A stretch of DNA of 64,000 nt from positions 28,737 through 92,736 of the forward strand of contig NZ_SIHX01000014.1 of assembly GCF_004320525.1 (NCBI RefSeq), written 5' to 3'. The position numbers and the translations under genes were made by a program. The stretch is from Arthrobacter sp. S39 (GTDB taxonomy: Bacteria > Actinomycetota > Actinomycetes > Actinomycetales > Micrococcaceae). The notes under the pieces were generated by a model, which was not told where the DNA came from, did no database searches, and saw only the letters and a list, made by a program, of their open reading frames with translations. Numbering within the stretch: the stretch's first letter is position 1; every line of letters starts with the position of its first letter. This document shows positions 42,710 through 50,268 of this stretch, piece after piece.

Positions 42710-42715
42710 TAGGGT
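42710..42715 (+). promoter_or_regulatory. -10 box before the ArsR-type gene
   Basis: TAGGGT is 7 nt before ATG 42723. The intervening GGGAGG could also act as ribosome site on a longer transcript, so leaderless status is less sure. Confidence 0.45.
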
Positions 42716-42722
42716 GGGAGGC

Positions 42723-43268
42723 ATGGTGACAGACGACGTATTTGCCGTCATTGCGGAAGCAACCCGGCGCGACATCCTCGTATCCTTGCGTGCGGGGGAC
42801 AAGGCCGTAGGGGAGCTGGTGGAGGAACTGGACGCGAGCCAGCCCACCATTTCCAAGCACCTCAAAGTCCTGCGTGAGGCGCAGCTGGTCAGCATGCGCG
42901 CCCAGGGCCAGAAGCGTTACTACGCGCTCAACCCCAAGCCGCTTGAGGGGATCGTCAGCTGGCTGGAAACGTTCGACGTCGGCCCGGCAGCCGCCGCCGC
43001 AAAGTCACCTGCGGCTCGGGGGACGGAAGCCGGCAGCGAACGTGCCGTGGCTACCCCCGTGCCGCGCGACGCAGCCGTGGCCGCCGTTCTGGCGCGCGAC
43101 GACGCCGAGCTAAGTCCCGCCGTCGTGATTCCGGGCGGTACCGCGGCGCCGCTCAGCGACGACACCGTGCCGCAGCAGATCGGCCGGACGGTGGGCCGCG
43201 CCGCCACCAAGGCCGCCGACCTGCTGGCCAACCTGCCGAACCTCCCGAAGTTCGGCCGCAAGAAATAA
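42723..43268 (+). CDS. ArsR/SmtB-type regulator with Ala-rich C-terminal tail
   Basis: 181 aa. The winged HTH covers residues 1-80: VFAVIAEATRRDILVSLRAG and DASQPTISKHLKVLREAQLV. The remaining 100 residues are Ala-rich and end in a basic LPNLPKFGRKK segment. No metal-binding Cys seen. In-frame sequence before 42723 includes the -10 box. A repeat-containing 110-bp gap separates it from lldD. Target unknown. Confidence 0.85.
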   Translation: MVTDDVFAVIAEATRRDILVSLRAGDKAVGELVEELDASQPTISKHLKVLREAQLVSMRAQGQKRYYALNPKPLEGIVSWLETFDVGPAAAAAKSPAARGTEAGSERAVATPVPRDAAVAAVLARDDAELSPAVVIPGGTAAPLSDDTVPQQIGRTVGRAATKAADLLANLPNLPKFGRKK

Positions 43269-43281
43269 CTAGACCTGGATC

Positions 43282-43321
43282 TCGACAGGCTCGATCACCG
43301 CACGGTGGTTGAGCCTGTCGA
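43282..43321. terminator. hairpin between the ArsR-type gene and lldD (convergent)
   Basis: 19-bp stem (17/19 paired) with a 2-nt loop between TCGACAGGCTCGATCACCG (43282-43300) and its near-complement at 43303-43321. It lies between two converging stops and can act on both strands. It is built from the same repeat as the hairpin after topA. Confidence 0.6.
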
Positions 43322-43377
43322 AACCGGACTGGGGCATCACCGCACGGTGGTTGAGCCTGTCGAAACCGGGCTGGGGC
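43294..43377. repeat. 42-bp tandem direct repeat (x2), dispersed repeat family
   Basis: ATCACCGCACGGTGGTTGAG is the start of a 42-bp unit present at 43294-43335 and 43336-43377 with one mismatch. The core GGTGGTTGAGC(C/T)TGTCGAAACC also occurs at 35843-35864. This is a palindromic intergenic repeat typical of Micrococcaceae genomes by memory; origin unknown. Confidence 0.8.
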
Positions 43378-43379
43378 CC

Positions 43380-44720
43380 CTACTTGTTGAGCAGGCGCAC
43401 GTGGTCCGGGGTCAGCTCGGAGATCTTGTTGACGCCCAGCAGTGCCATGGTGCGGGCCATGTCCTTCTCCAGGATCTGGATGGCGCGGTCAACACCGGCG
43501 CGGCCGCCGGCCATGAGGCCGTACAGGTACGCGCGGCCGATCAGCGTGAAGTCGGCGCCGAGGGCCAGGGCTGCGACGATGTCGGCGCCGCTCATGATGC
43601 CGGTGTCCAGGATGATGGCGGCGTCGGAGTTGTCCTTGGTGAAGGCTTCCTTGACGTCCGGCAGCAGGTGGAACGGGATGGGTGCCCGGTCCAGCTGGCG
43701 GCCGCCGTGGTTGGAGAGCACCACGCCGTCGGCGCCGTGGTCCACCACCTTGCGGGCGTCCTCAACGGTCTGGATGCCCTTGACCACGAGCTTGCCCTTC
43801 CAGGTTTCGCGCAGCCAGTCGAGGTCCTCGAACGTCAGGGTGGGGTCGAACATCGAGTTGATGAGGTCGGCCACCGTGCCCGTGTAGCGGGACAGCGAGG
43901 CGAAGGTCAGCGGCTCGTGCGTGAGGAAGTTGAACCACCAGGCGGGGCGGTAGGACGCATCCAGGACGGTCTTGATGGTCAGTGCCGGCGGGATGGTCAT
44001 GCCGTTGCGGACGTCGCGCAGGCGGGCGCCGGCGACGGCGGTGTCCACAGTGACCATCAGGGTGTCGTTTCCGGCCTTGGCGGCGCGCTCGATCAGTTCC
44101 AGCGAGCGGTCGCGGTCCGTCCACAGATACAGCTGGAACCAGTTGCGGCCGTTCGGGGCGGCGGCGGCCACGTCTTCGATGGAGGCGGTGCCCATGGTGG
44201 AGAGGGTGTAGGGGATGCCCGCGGCTTCGGCCGCCTGCGAGCCGGCGTACTCACCTTCGGACTGCATCATGCGGGTAAAGCCCGTGGGGGCAATGCCCAC
44301 GGGCAGCCGGGAGGACTTGCCCAGGATGTCGGTGGTCAGGTCGATCTGGGAGACGTTGCGCAGGATGCCGGGCCGGAACTCGATGTCCAGGAAGGCTTCG
44401 CGGGCACGGCGCAGGGTGATCTCTGCTTCGGCGGCGCCGTCGGTGTAGTCGAAGGGCGCCTGCGGGGTGCGGCGCTTGGCGATGTCGCGCAGTTCCCAGA
44501 TGGTGCTGGCACGCTTGAGCCGGGCTTCCTTGCTGAACTCGGGCTTCTTGAACTGCATCAGCGGCGCAAGGTCCGAGTACTTCGGGATGCGGCGCTTCAG
44601 CGCAGCCGGCACCGCCGACGAAGCAGCGGGCCGCGGCGCGGACGCGGCAGTTGCCGGAACATCCGTGGCGTCCGGAGCCGGGGTGGTCTCGGGATTGTTC
44701 GGCTGGATCGTGTGGGTCAT
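43380..44720 (-). CDS. lldD: FMN-dependent L-lactate dehydrogenase / alpha-hydroxy-acid oxidase
   Basis: 446 aa, oxidises L-lactate (or a related hydroxy acid) to pyruvate. Start ATG 44720 with GGAGG 6-8 nt upstream; a Pro/Ala-rich leader of about 45 residues precedes the barrel. Signatures: SNHGGRQLDRAPIP with the catalytic His, DTGIMSGADIVAALALGAD for FMN phosphate, and LYLWTDRDRSLELIERA. The divergent FadR-type regulator and two operators make lactate-induced control likely. Confidence 0.92.
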   Translation of the reverse strand: MTHTIQPNNPETTPAPDATDVPATAASAPRPAASSAVPAALKRRIPKYSDLAPLMQFKKPEFSKEARLKRASTIWELRDIAKRRTPQAPFDYTDGAAEAEITLRRAREAFLDIEFRPGILRNVSQIDLTTDILGKSSRLPVGIAPTGFTRMMQSEGEYAGSQAAEAAGIPYTLSTMGTASIEDVAAAAPNGRNWFQLYLWTDRDRSLELIERAAKAGNDTLMVTVDTAVAGARLRDVRNGMTIPPALTIKTVLDASYRPAWWFNFLTHEPLTFASLSRYTGTVADLINSMFDPTLTFEDLDWLRETWKGKLVVKGIQTVEDARKVVDHGADGVVLSNHGGRQLDRAPIPFHLLPDVKEAFTKDNSDAAIILDTGIMSGADIVAALALGADFTLIGRAYLYGLMAGGRAGVDRAIQILEKDMARTMALLGVNKISELTPDHVRLLNK

Positions 44721-44778
44721 GGCTTCCTCCGTTGGTGGGCCGGACAGCTTTTCGACGCGGAAACTACTGGGTCCGCGT

Positions 44779-44795
44779 GTGTGGTCTAACCACAC
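44779..44795. promoter_or_regulatory. FadR/LldR-type operator 1
   Basis: Perfect palindrome GTGTGGT-CTA-ACCACAC matching the FadR-subfamily pattern TGGTNNNACCA. It overlaps the lldD -10 (TAGAGT on the minus strand, 44794-44799; -35 TTGATG 44818-44823; 18-bp spacer), so binding should block lldD. Confidence 0.85.
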
Positions 44796-44803
44796 TCTAG
44801 GGC

Positions 44804-44820
44804 ATGTGGTCCAACCACAT
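44804..44820. promoter_or_regulatory. FadR/LldR-type operator 2
   Basis: Perfect palindrome ATGTGGT-CCA-ACCACAT, centred 25 bp from operator 1. It covers the lldD spacer/-35 and sits just upstream of the regulator's own -10 (TAGGAT 44825-44830), suggesting joint control of both genes. Confidence 0.85.
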
Positions 44821-44824
44821 CAAG

Positions 44825-44830
44825 TAGGAT
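44825..44830 (+). promoter_or_regulatory. -10 box for a leaderless lldR mRNA
   Basis: TAGGAT is 6 nt before ATG 44837; no ribosome site between. Confidence 0.55.
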
Positions 44831-44836
44831 GGCCGT

Positions 44837-45529
44837 ATGCGTACCCACCAGCTTGTCCTGCACTGGATCGAGGGCCAGCTCTCCGAGGGCAAGCTGGCCG
44901 TGGGCGGACGGCTTCCAGCGGAGCGGACCCTCGCCGAGCAGCTGCAGGTATCCCGCACGTCGGTGCGCGAGGCGATCCGCATCCTGGAGGCCATGGGCGT
45001 GGTCCGTGCCGGCGTCGGCTCCGGTCCTGAAGCAGGCACGGTGGTGATTTCGGATCCGACGGCGGCGCTCGGCTCGGCACTGCGGCTCCACGTGGCCACC
45101 CAGCACCTCCCGGTGTCCGACATTGTCCAGACCCGCGTCCTGCTGGAATCGTGGGCGGCGTCGCATGCCCGGCCTGATTCGCCGGAGCTCACCGGAGCGG
45201 CGGGCCTATTGGAGGAAATGGATGCCGACGGGATGGCCGTGGATGATTTCCTCGCGTTGGACGTCCGCTTCCACCTTGCCCTGGCAGACGCCGCCGGAAA
45301 TGCCGTGGTCAGCGCCATGATGGGGTCCCTGCGCGAATCCATCACAGGCTACGCGTCCCGGCTCACCGCCAACCTTCCGGACTGGGATACCACCGCGGCG
45401 CGGCTGCGGGCGGAACACCATGAAATCCTGGACGCCATCCAGAATGACGACGGCGAACGCGCAGCCAAGCTCGTGGCCGCGCACATCGAGGGCTACTACC
45501 GGGAGGCTGGTGTACGGCACTCCCCGTAG
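44837..45529 (+). CDS. FadR/GntR-family regulator, probable lactate regulator
   Basis: 230 aa. The GntR winged HTH is RTLAEQLQVSRTSVREAIRI. The C-terminal FCD domain carries DFLALDVRFHLALADAAGN and LRAEHHEILDAIQNDD, including the His and Asp residues that coordinate metal/ligand. It is divergent from lldD and flanked by two TGGTNNNACCA operators, so an LldR role (repression relieved by lactate) is the best inference. Confidence 0.88.
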   Translation: MRTHQLVLHWIEGQLSEGKLAVGGRLPAERTLAEQLQVSRTSVREAIRILEAMGVVRAGVGSGPEAGTVVISDPTAALGSALRLHVATQHLPVSDIVQTRVLLESWAASHARPDSPELTGAAGLLEEMDADGMAVDDFLALDVRFHLALADAAGNAVVSAMMGSLRESITGYASRLTANLPDWDTTAARLRAEHHEILDAIQNDDGERAAKLVAAHIEGYYREAGVRHSP

Positions 45530-45538
45530 TCCGGCCGC

Positions 45539-46573
45539 TTAGCCGTGCGCTGCGGTGCGCGGCGCCTTGGCCGGCCCGCTGCTGGCCCGGATTTCCAGCC
45601 GCGGCTGGTAGCGGCTGCCCGGGGCGTCGTTTTCTTCCTTGCGGATGAGGGCTCGCATCTGGTGCCAGGCCTGCTGGCCGAGCTCCGTGATGGGCACTGC
45701 GGCGGTGGTGAGGGTAGGCGTGGTGTAGCGGGCGAACGGAATGTCATCGAAGCCCGTGACGGAGATGTCGCCGGGAACATCCACGCCCCGTTCGTGGAGC
45801 CCGCTCATCAGGCCCATGGCCACGAGGTCGTTGAACGCGAGGATGCCGGTGGCGCCGCTGTCCAGCACGGCGTCCACTGCTTCGTGCCCGGTGTCGAAGT
45901 CCGAGCCGCCTTCGAGCATCAGGACCTCCACCTGTGGGTGCGCAGCCTTGAAGGCTTCCAGGCCCTGGAGCCTGAGCCCGTTGGAGGCGCTGCGGGGCGG
46001 GCCGGCCAGGAACGCCAGGCGCGTGTGGCCCAGATCCACCAGGTGCCCGGCGAGATCCTGGACGCCCTGCCCGTAATCCACCACGAGGCTCGGAACGTCG
46101 GCAGCCGTTGTGGTCCTGTTGATCAGCACCAGTGGATGCAGCGAAGGAACCAGTTCCTCCAACTCGGCATCGCTCATGCGGGGCGCACAGAGGACCAGGC
46201 CGTCGCACCGGCGGCGTGCCTCGCCTGCCAGGATGGCTTCCTCGCTGGAGACCTCGAAGGAATCGGCGATCAGCACCCGGTAGCCGTCCTGCGCCGCGGC
46301 CCGGCTCAATCCGCGCAGGATGGCCTGGAAGGTGGGGTTGGCCAGGTCCGGAACCACAATGCCAATGGTGTCCGTCTTGCCCAGCGCGAGGCTGCGGCCC
46401 ACCGGGTTGGGCTGGTACTTCAGTTCCGCTGCTGCGGCGCGGACGCGCGCCGCGATCTCCGGATCCACGGTGAAGTTTCCGTTCATCACCCGCGAAACCG
46501 TGGCATGCGAAACCCCGGCCTTGACGGCAACATCCGCGATGCCGATCCTGCCGGTTGCCGATCTCCTGACCAT
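45539..46573 (-). CDS. LacI family regulator of the uronate-type regulon
   Basis: 344 aa from ATG 46573, which has AAAGG 8 nt upstream; ATG 46603 is the longer alternative. The HTH is IADVAVKAGVSHATVSRVMN with hinge YQPNPVGRSLALGKTDTIGI. The sensor domain includes ILAFNDLVAMGLMSGLHERG and SVTGFDDIPFARYTTPTLTT. It is divergent from the catabolic operon at 46918. Operators AGAAAACGCTTTCT lie between the two genes and again near 58.96 and 61.5 kb. Inducer unknown. Confidence 0.92.
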   Translation of the reverse strand: MVRRSATGRIGIADVAVKAGVSHATVSRVMNGNFTVDPEIAARVRAAAAELKYQPNPVGRSLALGKTDTIGIVVPDLANPTFQAILRGLSRAAAQDGYRVLIADSFEVSSEEAILAGEARRRCDGLVLCAPRMSDAELEELVPSLHPLVLINRTTTAADVPSLVVDYGQGVQDLAGHLVDLGHTRLAFLAGPPRSASNGLRLQGLEAFKAAHPQVEVLMLEGGSDFDTGHEAVDAVLDSGATGILAFNDLVAMGLMSGLHERGVDVPGDISVTGFDDIPFARYTTPTLTTAAVPITELGQQAWHQMRALIRKEENDAPGSRYQPRLEIRASSGPAKAPRTAAHG

Positions 46574-46743
46574 GGTCTGCCTTTCGTAGGTCCCTCGGGC
46601 CATTCTGCCGCCAGAGGGCTGGCGATGATTCCGGCAGATGGCGGTGTCGTGAGAAAAAGCATATAACGCCCCCGGAAAGCGATTTCTATGGCCGGCGGGG
46701 CAATCCGCTGCCGGCGCGGGGACGGCGTTGCGGGCACCAACTT

Positions 46744-46757
46744 AGAAAACGCTTTCT
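46744..46757. promoter_or_regulatory. LacI-type operator O1
   Basis: AGAAAACGCTTTCT, palindromic with central CG. Identical core to the sites at 46820 and 58959. Confidence 0.8.
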
Positions 46758-46819
46758 CATTAGAAGGATAATGGTTGACGTGGGCGGCATGCTCTTGGTA
46801 CAAATCATATAACGCTTCT

Positions 46820-46835
46820 GAGAAAACGCTTTCTC
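46820..46835. promoter_or_regulatory. LacI-type operator O2
   Basis: GAGAAAACGCTTTCTC, the most complete copy. It lies about 20 bp downstream of the likely promoter and about 77 bp from O1, suitable for DNA looping. Confidence 0.82.
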
Positions 46836-46917
46836 GGTGATGTTCCGGAAACTACGCAATGCACCACCACGAACGGCCGCCCGCCGGCCGAGTATTGAGC
46901 CTTCGAAAGGGACCCTC

Positions 46918-48366
46918 ATGGTCAACACAGCCGAATCGAGTTCTGCTACCGCCGCTTTCACGTCCGCTCCGCTGACCGGCACCGCAGCCGCCCAGGAGCC
47001 GGGCTCAGGCACCAAGGCGCGTATCGCCCTGATCGGCACCGGCGGCCGCTCCGAGATGTACATCCGCGCCATCTTCGGCAAGCACGCGGACACCGCGGAG
47101 TTGGTGGCGTTCTCCGACGTCAACCCCGGCCGCGTGGAGTTCTACCAGAAGCTCATCCAGGAACTCGGGGCCCCGGGCCCCGTCGCCTCGTTCGACCCCG
47201 CAGACCTCACCGCCTTCATCCAGGCCAACAACATCGACCGCGTTGTGGTGACCACGCCGGACTACACCCACGCTGACTACATCGTCGAGGCACTCGAGGC
47301 GGGCGCCGACGTCGTTGTCGAAAAGCCGCTGACCATCGACGCCGAAGGTTGCCGCCGGATCACCAAGGCGGTGGAAGAGACCGGCCGGAACGTGGTGGTC
47401 ACCTTCAACTACCGGTACTCGCCGCGCAACAGTGCCCTGAAGGAAATCATCCAGAGCGGCGTGATCGGCAAGGTCACCTCGATCGACTTCAGCTGGGTCC
47501 TGGACACCGTCCACGGCGCCGACTACTTCCGCCGCTGGCACCGCGAAAAGAAGAACTCCGGCGGCCTGCTGATCCACAAGGCATCGCACCACTTCGACCT
47601 GGTCAACTGGTGGATCAACGACGTCCCCGAGCGTGTCTTCGCCTCCGGCGGCCTGAAGTTCTATGGGGACAAGAACGCCGCCGAGCGCGGCCTGGGCCCC
47701 CGTCCGGAACGTGGAACGCCCGACGCCGGTGCTCCCGCCGCCGCCGAGAAGGACCCGTTTGCGCTGGACCTCCGCGACGATGAGCGCCTGAAGGCCCTCT
47801 TCCTGGACAACGAGCACTACGACGGCTACCGCCGTGACCAGGACGTCTTCACCGGCGGCATCACCATCGAGGACAACCTGGCACTCGTGGTGGAGTACCA
47901 GGGCGGGCCGCGCCTGAGCTATTCCCTGAACGCCCACAGCCCGTGGGAAGGCTACCGCGTGTCGGTCAACGGCACCGAGGGCCGGGCCGAACTCGAAGTG
48001 GTGGAACGCGCCGCCGTCCTGAGCAGCACCGACAAAAAGACCGTGGTTGACCCCAGCGCCACCCCGATCGAGGAGGAAGACGCCATCCGGCGCAACGGCG
48101 AACGCCTCGTGGTCCAGCGCCACTGGGAGCCCGCCTACGAGGTGCCGATCGTCAACGGCGAAGGCGGCCACGGCGGCGGCGACGAACTCCTCCTCTCCGA
48201 CCTCTTCAACGGTCCCGGCGAGGACCCGCTGGGCCGGCCGTCCGGCTACCTCGACGGCCTCCGCTCCGTATCGGTCGGCATCGCCGGCAACCGCTCGCTG
48301 GAGTCGTCCCTGCCCGTCCGCATCGAGGACCTGGACCTCGGCGCCGATCTTCGCCGCGGCGCCTAG
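46918..48366 (+). CDS. Gfo/Idh/MocA family oxidoreductase
   Basis: 482 aa, first gene of the catabolic operon. Start ATG 46918 follows AAAGGGA. Rossmann motif ARIALIGTGGRSEMY; catalytic EKP in DVVVEKPLTID; ASHHFDLVNWW is a family substrate-domain motif. Likely oxidises or isomerises a sugar acid or glycoside feeding the downstream dehydratases. Exact substrate unknown. 31 bp before the SDR gene. Confidence 0.9.
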   Translation: MVNTAESSSATAAFTSAPLTGTAAAQEPGSGTKARIALIGTGGRSEMYIRAIFGKHADTAELVAFSDVNPGRVEFYQKLIQELGAPGPVASFDPADLTAFIQANNIDRVVVTTPDYTHADYIVEALEAGADVVVEKPLTIDAEGCRRITKAVEETGRNVVVTFNYRYSPRNSALKEIIQSGVIGKVTSIDFSWVLDTVHGADYFRRWHREKKNSGGLLIHKASHHFDLVNWWINDVPERVFASGGLKFYGDKNAAERGLGPRPERGTPDAGAPAAAEKDPFALDLRDDERLKALFLDNEHYDGYRRDQDVFTGGITIEDNLALVVEYQGGPRLSYSLNAHSPWEGYRVSVNGTEGRAELEVVERAAVLSSTDKKTVVDPSATPIEEEDAIRRNGERLVVQRHWEPAYEVPIVNGEGGHGGGDELLLSDLFNGPGEDPLGRPSGYLDGLRSVSVGIAGNRSLESSLPVRIEDLDLGADLRRGA

Positions 48367-48397
48367 CCCGCGGCCCTGAAAACCTAAAGGAACAAAC

Positions 48398-49366
48398 ATG
48401 AGCAGGATCTTTGTCACCGGCGGCTCCGGCCGGCTGGGGCGCAGCGTGGTGGCCGGGCTCGCCCAGGCCGGCCACGAGGTCATCTCCGTGGACCGCGACG
48501 CGATCCCGGCGGACCAGCTGCCGGCCGGCGTCGTGCAGGAAACCGGGGACCTGCTGGCCCCGGGCGAGGCCTTGCGCCTCCTCCGCGAAACCCAGCCCGA
48601 CGCCGTCATCCACCTCGCCGCGATCGCCGTGCCGTTCAGTGCCCCGGAAGAGATTATCTTCGGCACCAACACCCGGCTGGCGTTCGCCGTGATCAGCGCC
48701 GCCACGGAACTGGGCATCGGCAAGATCGTCACCGCCAGCAGCCCCACCGCTTTGGGCTACGGCTGCCCGGCCGGCTGGCTGCCGGACAGTTTCCCGCTGG
48801 ATGAGCGCACCACGCCCAAACCGTGGAACGCCTACGCCCTGTCCAAGCTGATCGCCGAGCAGACCGTGGAGATGTTCGCCGCGGCGCAGGGCGGGAAGAT
48901 CCGCTACGCCGCCTTCCGGCCCTGCTACGTCATCTCGCCCGAGGAATGGGAAGGCGCGCCCACCCAGCAGGGCCACACCGTGGCCGAACGCCTGGCAGAC
49001 CCTGCCCTGTCGGCGCCCGCGCTGTTCAACTACGTGGACGCCCGCGACGTCGCAGACTTCCTGGACGTGCTCCTGCAGAAGATGGACTCCATCCCCAACG
49101 GGGAAACCTTCTTCGTCGGAGCCGCTGACGCCCTCGCCACCGCACCCCTGGCCGAACTGATGCCCCGCTTCCTGCCCGGAAGCGAAGCCCTGGCCGCCGG
49201 CCTGACCGGCACCAGCCCCGCCTTCTCCATCACCAAGGCACGCGAGCTGCTGGGCTGGGAGCCCAAGCGCAGCTGGCGGACCGAACTGAAAACCAACACC
49301 CACCTCAACGACGAGACGTCCGCCGCACTGGTCACAGCCGGAGCCGGATCCAAGGAGACACCATGA
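48398..49366 (+). CDS. NAD-dependent SDR/epimerase family protein, possibly uronate dehydrogenase-like
   Basis: 322 aa extended SDR. The NAD motif is FVTGGSGRLGRSVVAG, and the catalytic Tyr-Lys lies in NAYALSKLIAEQ. FRPCYVISPEEWEGAP is a family feature. AAAGGA precedes the ATG. Context with KDG dehydratase and semialdehyde dehydrogenase fits a uronate dehydrogenase making aldarate lactone, but an epimerase role cannot be excluded. It overlaps the next gene by 4 bp. Confidence 0.85.
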   Translation: MSRIFVTGGSGRLGRSVVAGLAQAGHEVISVDRDAIPADQLPAGVVQETGDLLAPGEALRLLRETQPDAVIHLAAIAVPFSAPEEIIFGTNTRLAFAVISAATELGIGKIVTASSPTALGYGCPAGWLPDSFPLDERTTPKPWNAYALSKLIAEQTVEMFAAAQGGKIRYAAFRPCYVISPEEWEGAPTQQGHTVAERLADPALSAPALFNYVDARDVADFLDVLLQKMDSIPNGETFFVGAADALATAPLAELMPRFLPGSEALAAGLTGTSPAFSITKARELLGWEPKRSWRTELKTNTHLNDETSAALVTAGAGSKETP

Positions 49367-50268
49367 AATTCGACGGCGTACTGTTTTTCCCCGTCACCCC
49401 GTTCACGCCGGAGGGCGCTGTGGATGTGGAGCTTCTCAAGGAGCACATCGATTCGCGGCTTCCGTTCGGGCCCGGCGGCGTGTTTCCCGCCTGCGGCACC
49501 GGTGAATTCCACGCCCTGAGCATTGACGAGGTGCGCACCGTGGTGACCGCCGCCGTCGAGGTTGTGGCAGGCAAGGTTCCCGTGGTCGCCGGAGCCGGCG
49601 GACCGCTGGGGCACGCCCTGGCTGCCGCCCGGGTTGCCGAGGAAGCGGGTGCCGACGCACTCCTGGTCCTGCCGCCGTATCTGGTCACCGGACCAACCGA
49701 CGGCCTGGTGGCGTACATCGAAGCAGTGGCGGACGCCAGCAGCCTCCCCGTGATCGTCTACCACCGCGGCAACGCCAAGTTCACCGCCGCCTCCATGGTC
49801 CGCCTCGCCGCCAACCCCAAGGTGATCGGCTTCAAGGACGGCCTGGGCGACGTGGGCCTGGCCCAGGAGATCGTCTCCGCCGTCCGAGCCACCGGACGGA
49901 CGGACTTCGCCTTCTTCAACGGCCTGCTGACCGCCGAACTGACCCAGGGCGCCTACCGCGGACTGGGCATCCCGCTCTACTCCTCGGCGGCATTCGCCAT
50001 GGCTCCGGAGATCGCCAAGGCGTACTACGACGCCTACATGTCCGGTGACGAGGAGCGCCGCAACGCCCTGCTGGAGGGCTTCTACGCCCCGCTGGTGCGG
50101 CTCCGCGACCAGACCCCCGGCTTCGGCGTCTCGCTGATCAAGGCGGGCCTGCGGCTCGGCGGGCTGGCTGTTGGCGGCGTCCGCCCGCCGCTGGTGGACC
50201 CCACCGAGGACCAGCTGGTCCAGCTGAAGTCCATCCTGGCCAAGGGCTACGAGCTGGCTGGCCGCTGA
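49363..50268 (+). CDS. 5-dehydro-4-deoxyglucarate dehydratase (DHDPS superfamily)
   Basis: 301 aa. Converts 5-dehydro-4-deoxyglucarate to 2-oxoglutarate semialdehyde with CO2 and water release. MKFDGVLFFPVTPFTPEG start and ACGTGEFHAL are typical; the Schiff-base Lys is in VIGFKDGLGD, and VIVYHRGN provides the Tyr. Overlaps the SDR gene (ATGA) and abuts the enolase-superfamily gene, so the steps are translated together. Confidence 0.9.
   Translation: MKFDGVLFFPVTPFTPEGAVDVELLKEHIDSRLPFGPGGVFPACGTGEFHALSIDEVRTVVTAAVEVVAGKVPVVAGAGGPLGHALAAARVAEEAGADALLVLPPYLVTGPTDGLVAYIEAVADASSLPVIVYHRGNAKFTAASMVRLAANPKVIGFKDGLGDVGLAQEIVSAVRATGRTDFAFFNGLLTAELTQGAYRGLGIPLYSSAAFAMAPEIAKAYYDAYMSGDEERRNALLEGFYAPLVRLRDQTPGFGVSLIKAGLRLGGLAVGGVRPPLVDPTEDQLVQLKSILAKGYELAGR

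Larger units (their letters stand above)
46574..46917. other. divergent regulatory region of the LacI gene and catabolic operon
   Basis: 344 bp without a gene. It holds two LacI-type operators (46744, 46820) centred about 77 bp apart, TTGACG (46775) with possible -10 TACAAA (46799) at 18-bp spacing for the plus strand, and a repeated CATATAACGC at 46660 and 46806. Confidence 0.6.

Noticed and set aside
43305..44789. 494-codon plus-strand open frame
   Set aside because: Antisense to lldD and starting inside the tandem repeat.
47005..48747. 580-codon minus-strand open frame
   Set aside because: Antisense to two genes of the sugar-acid operon; no ribosome site or domain.
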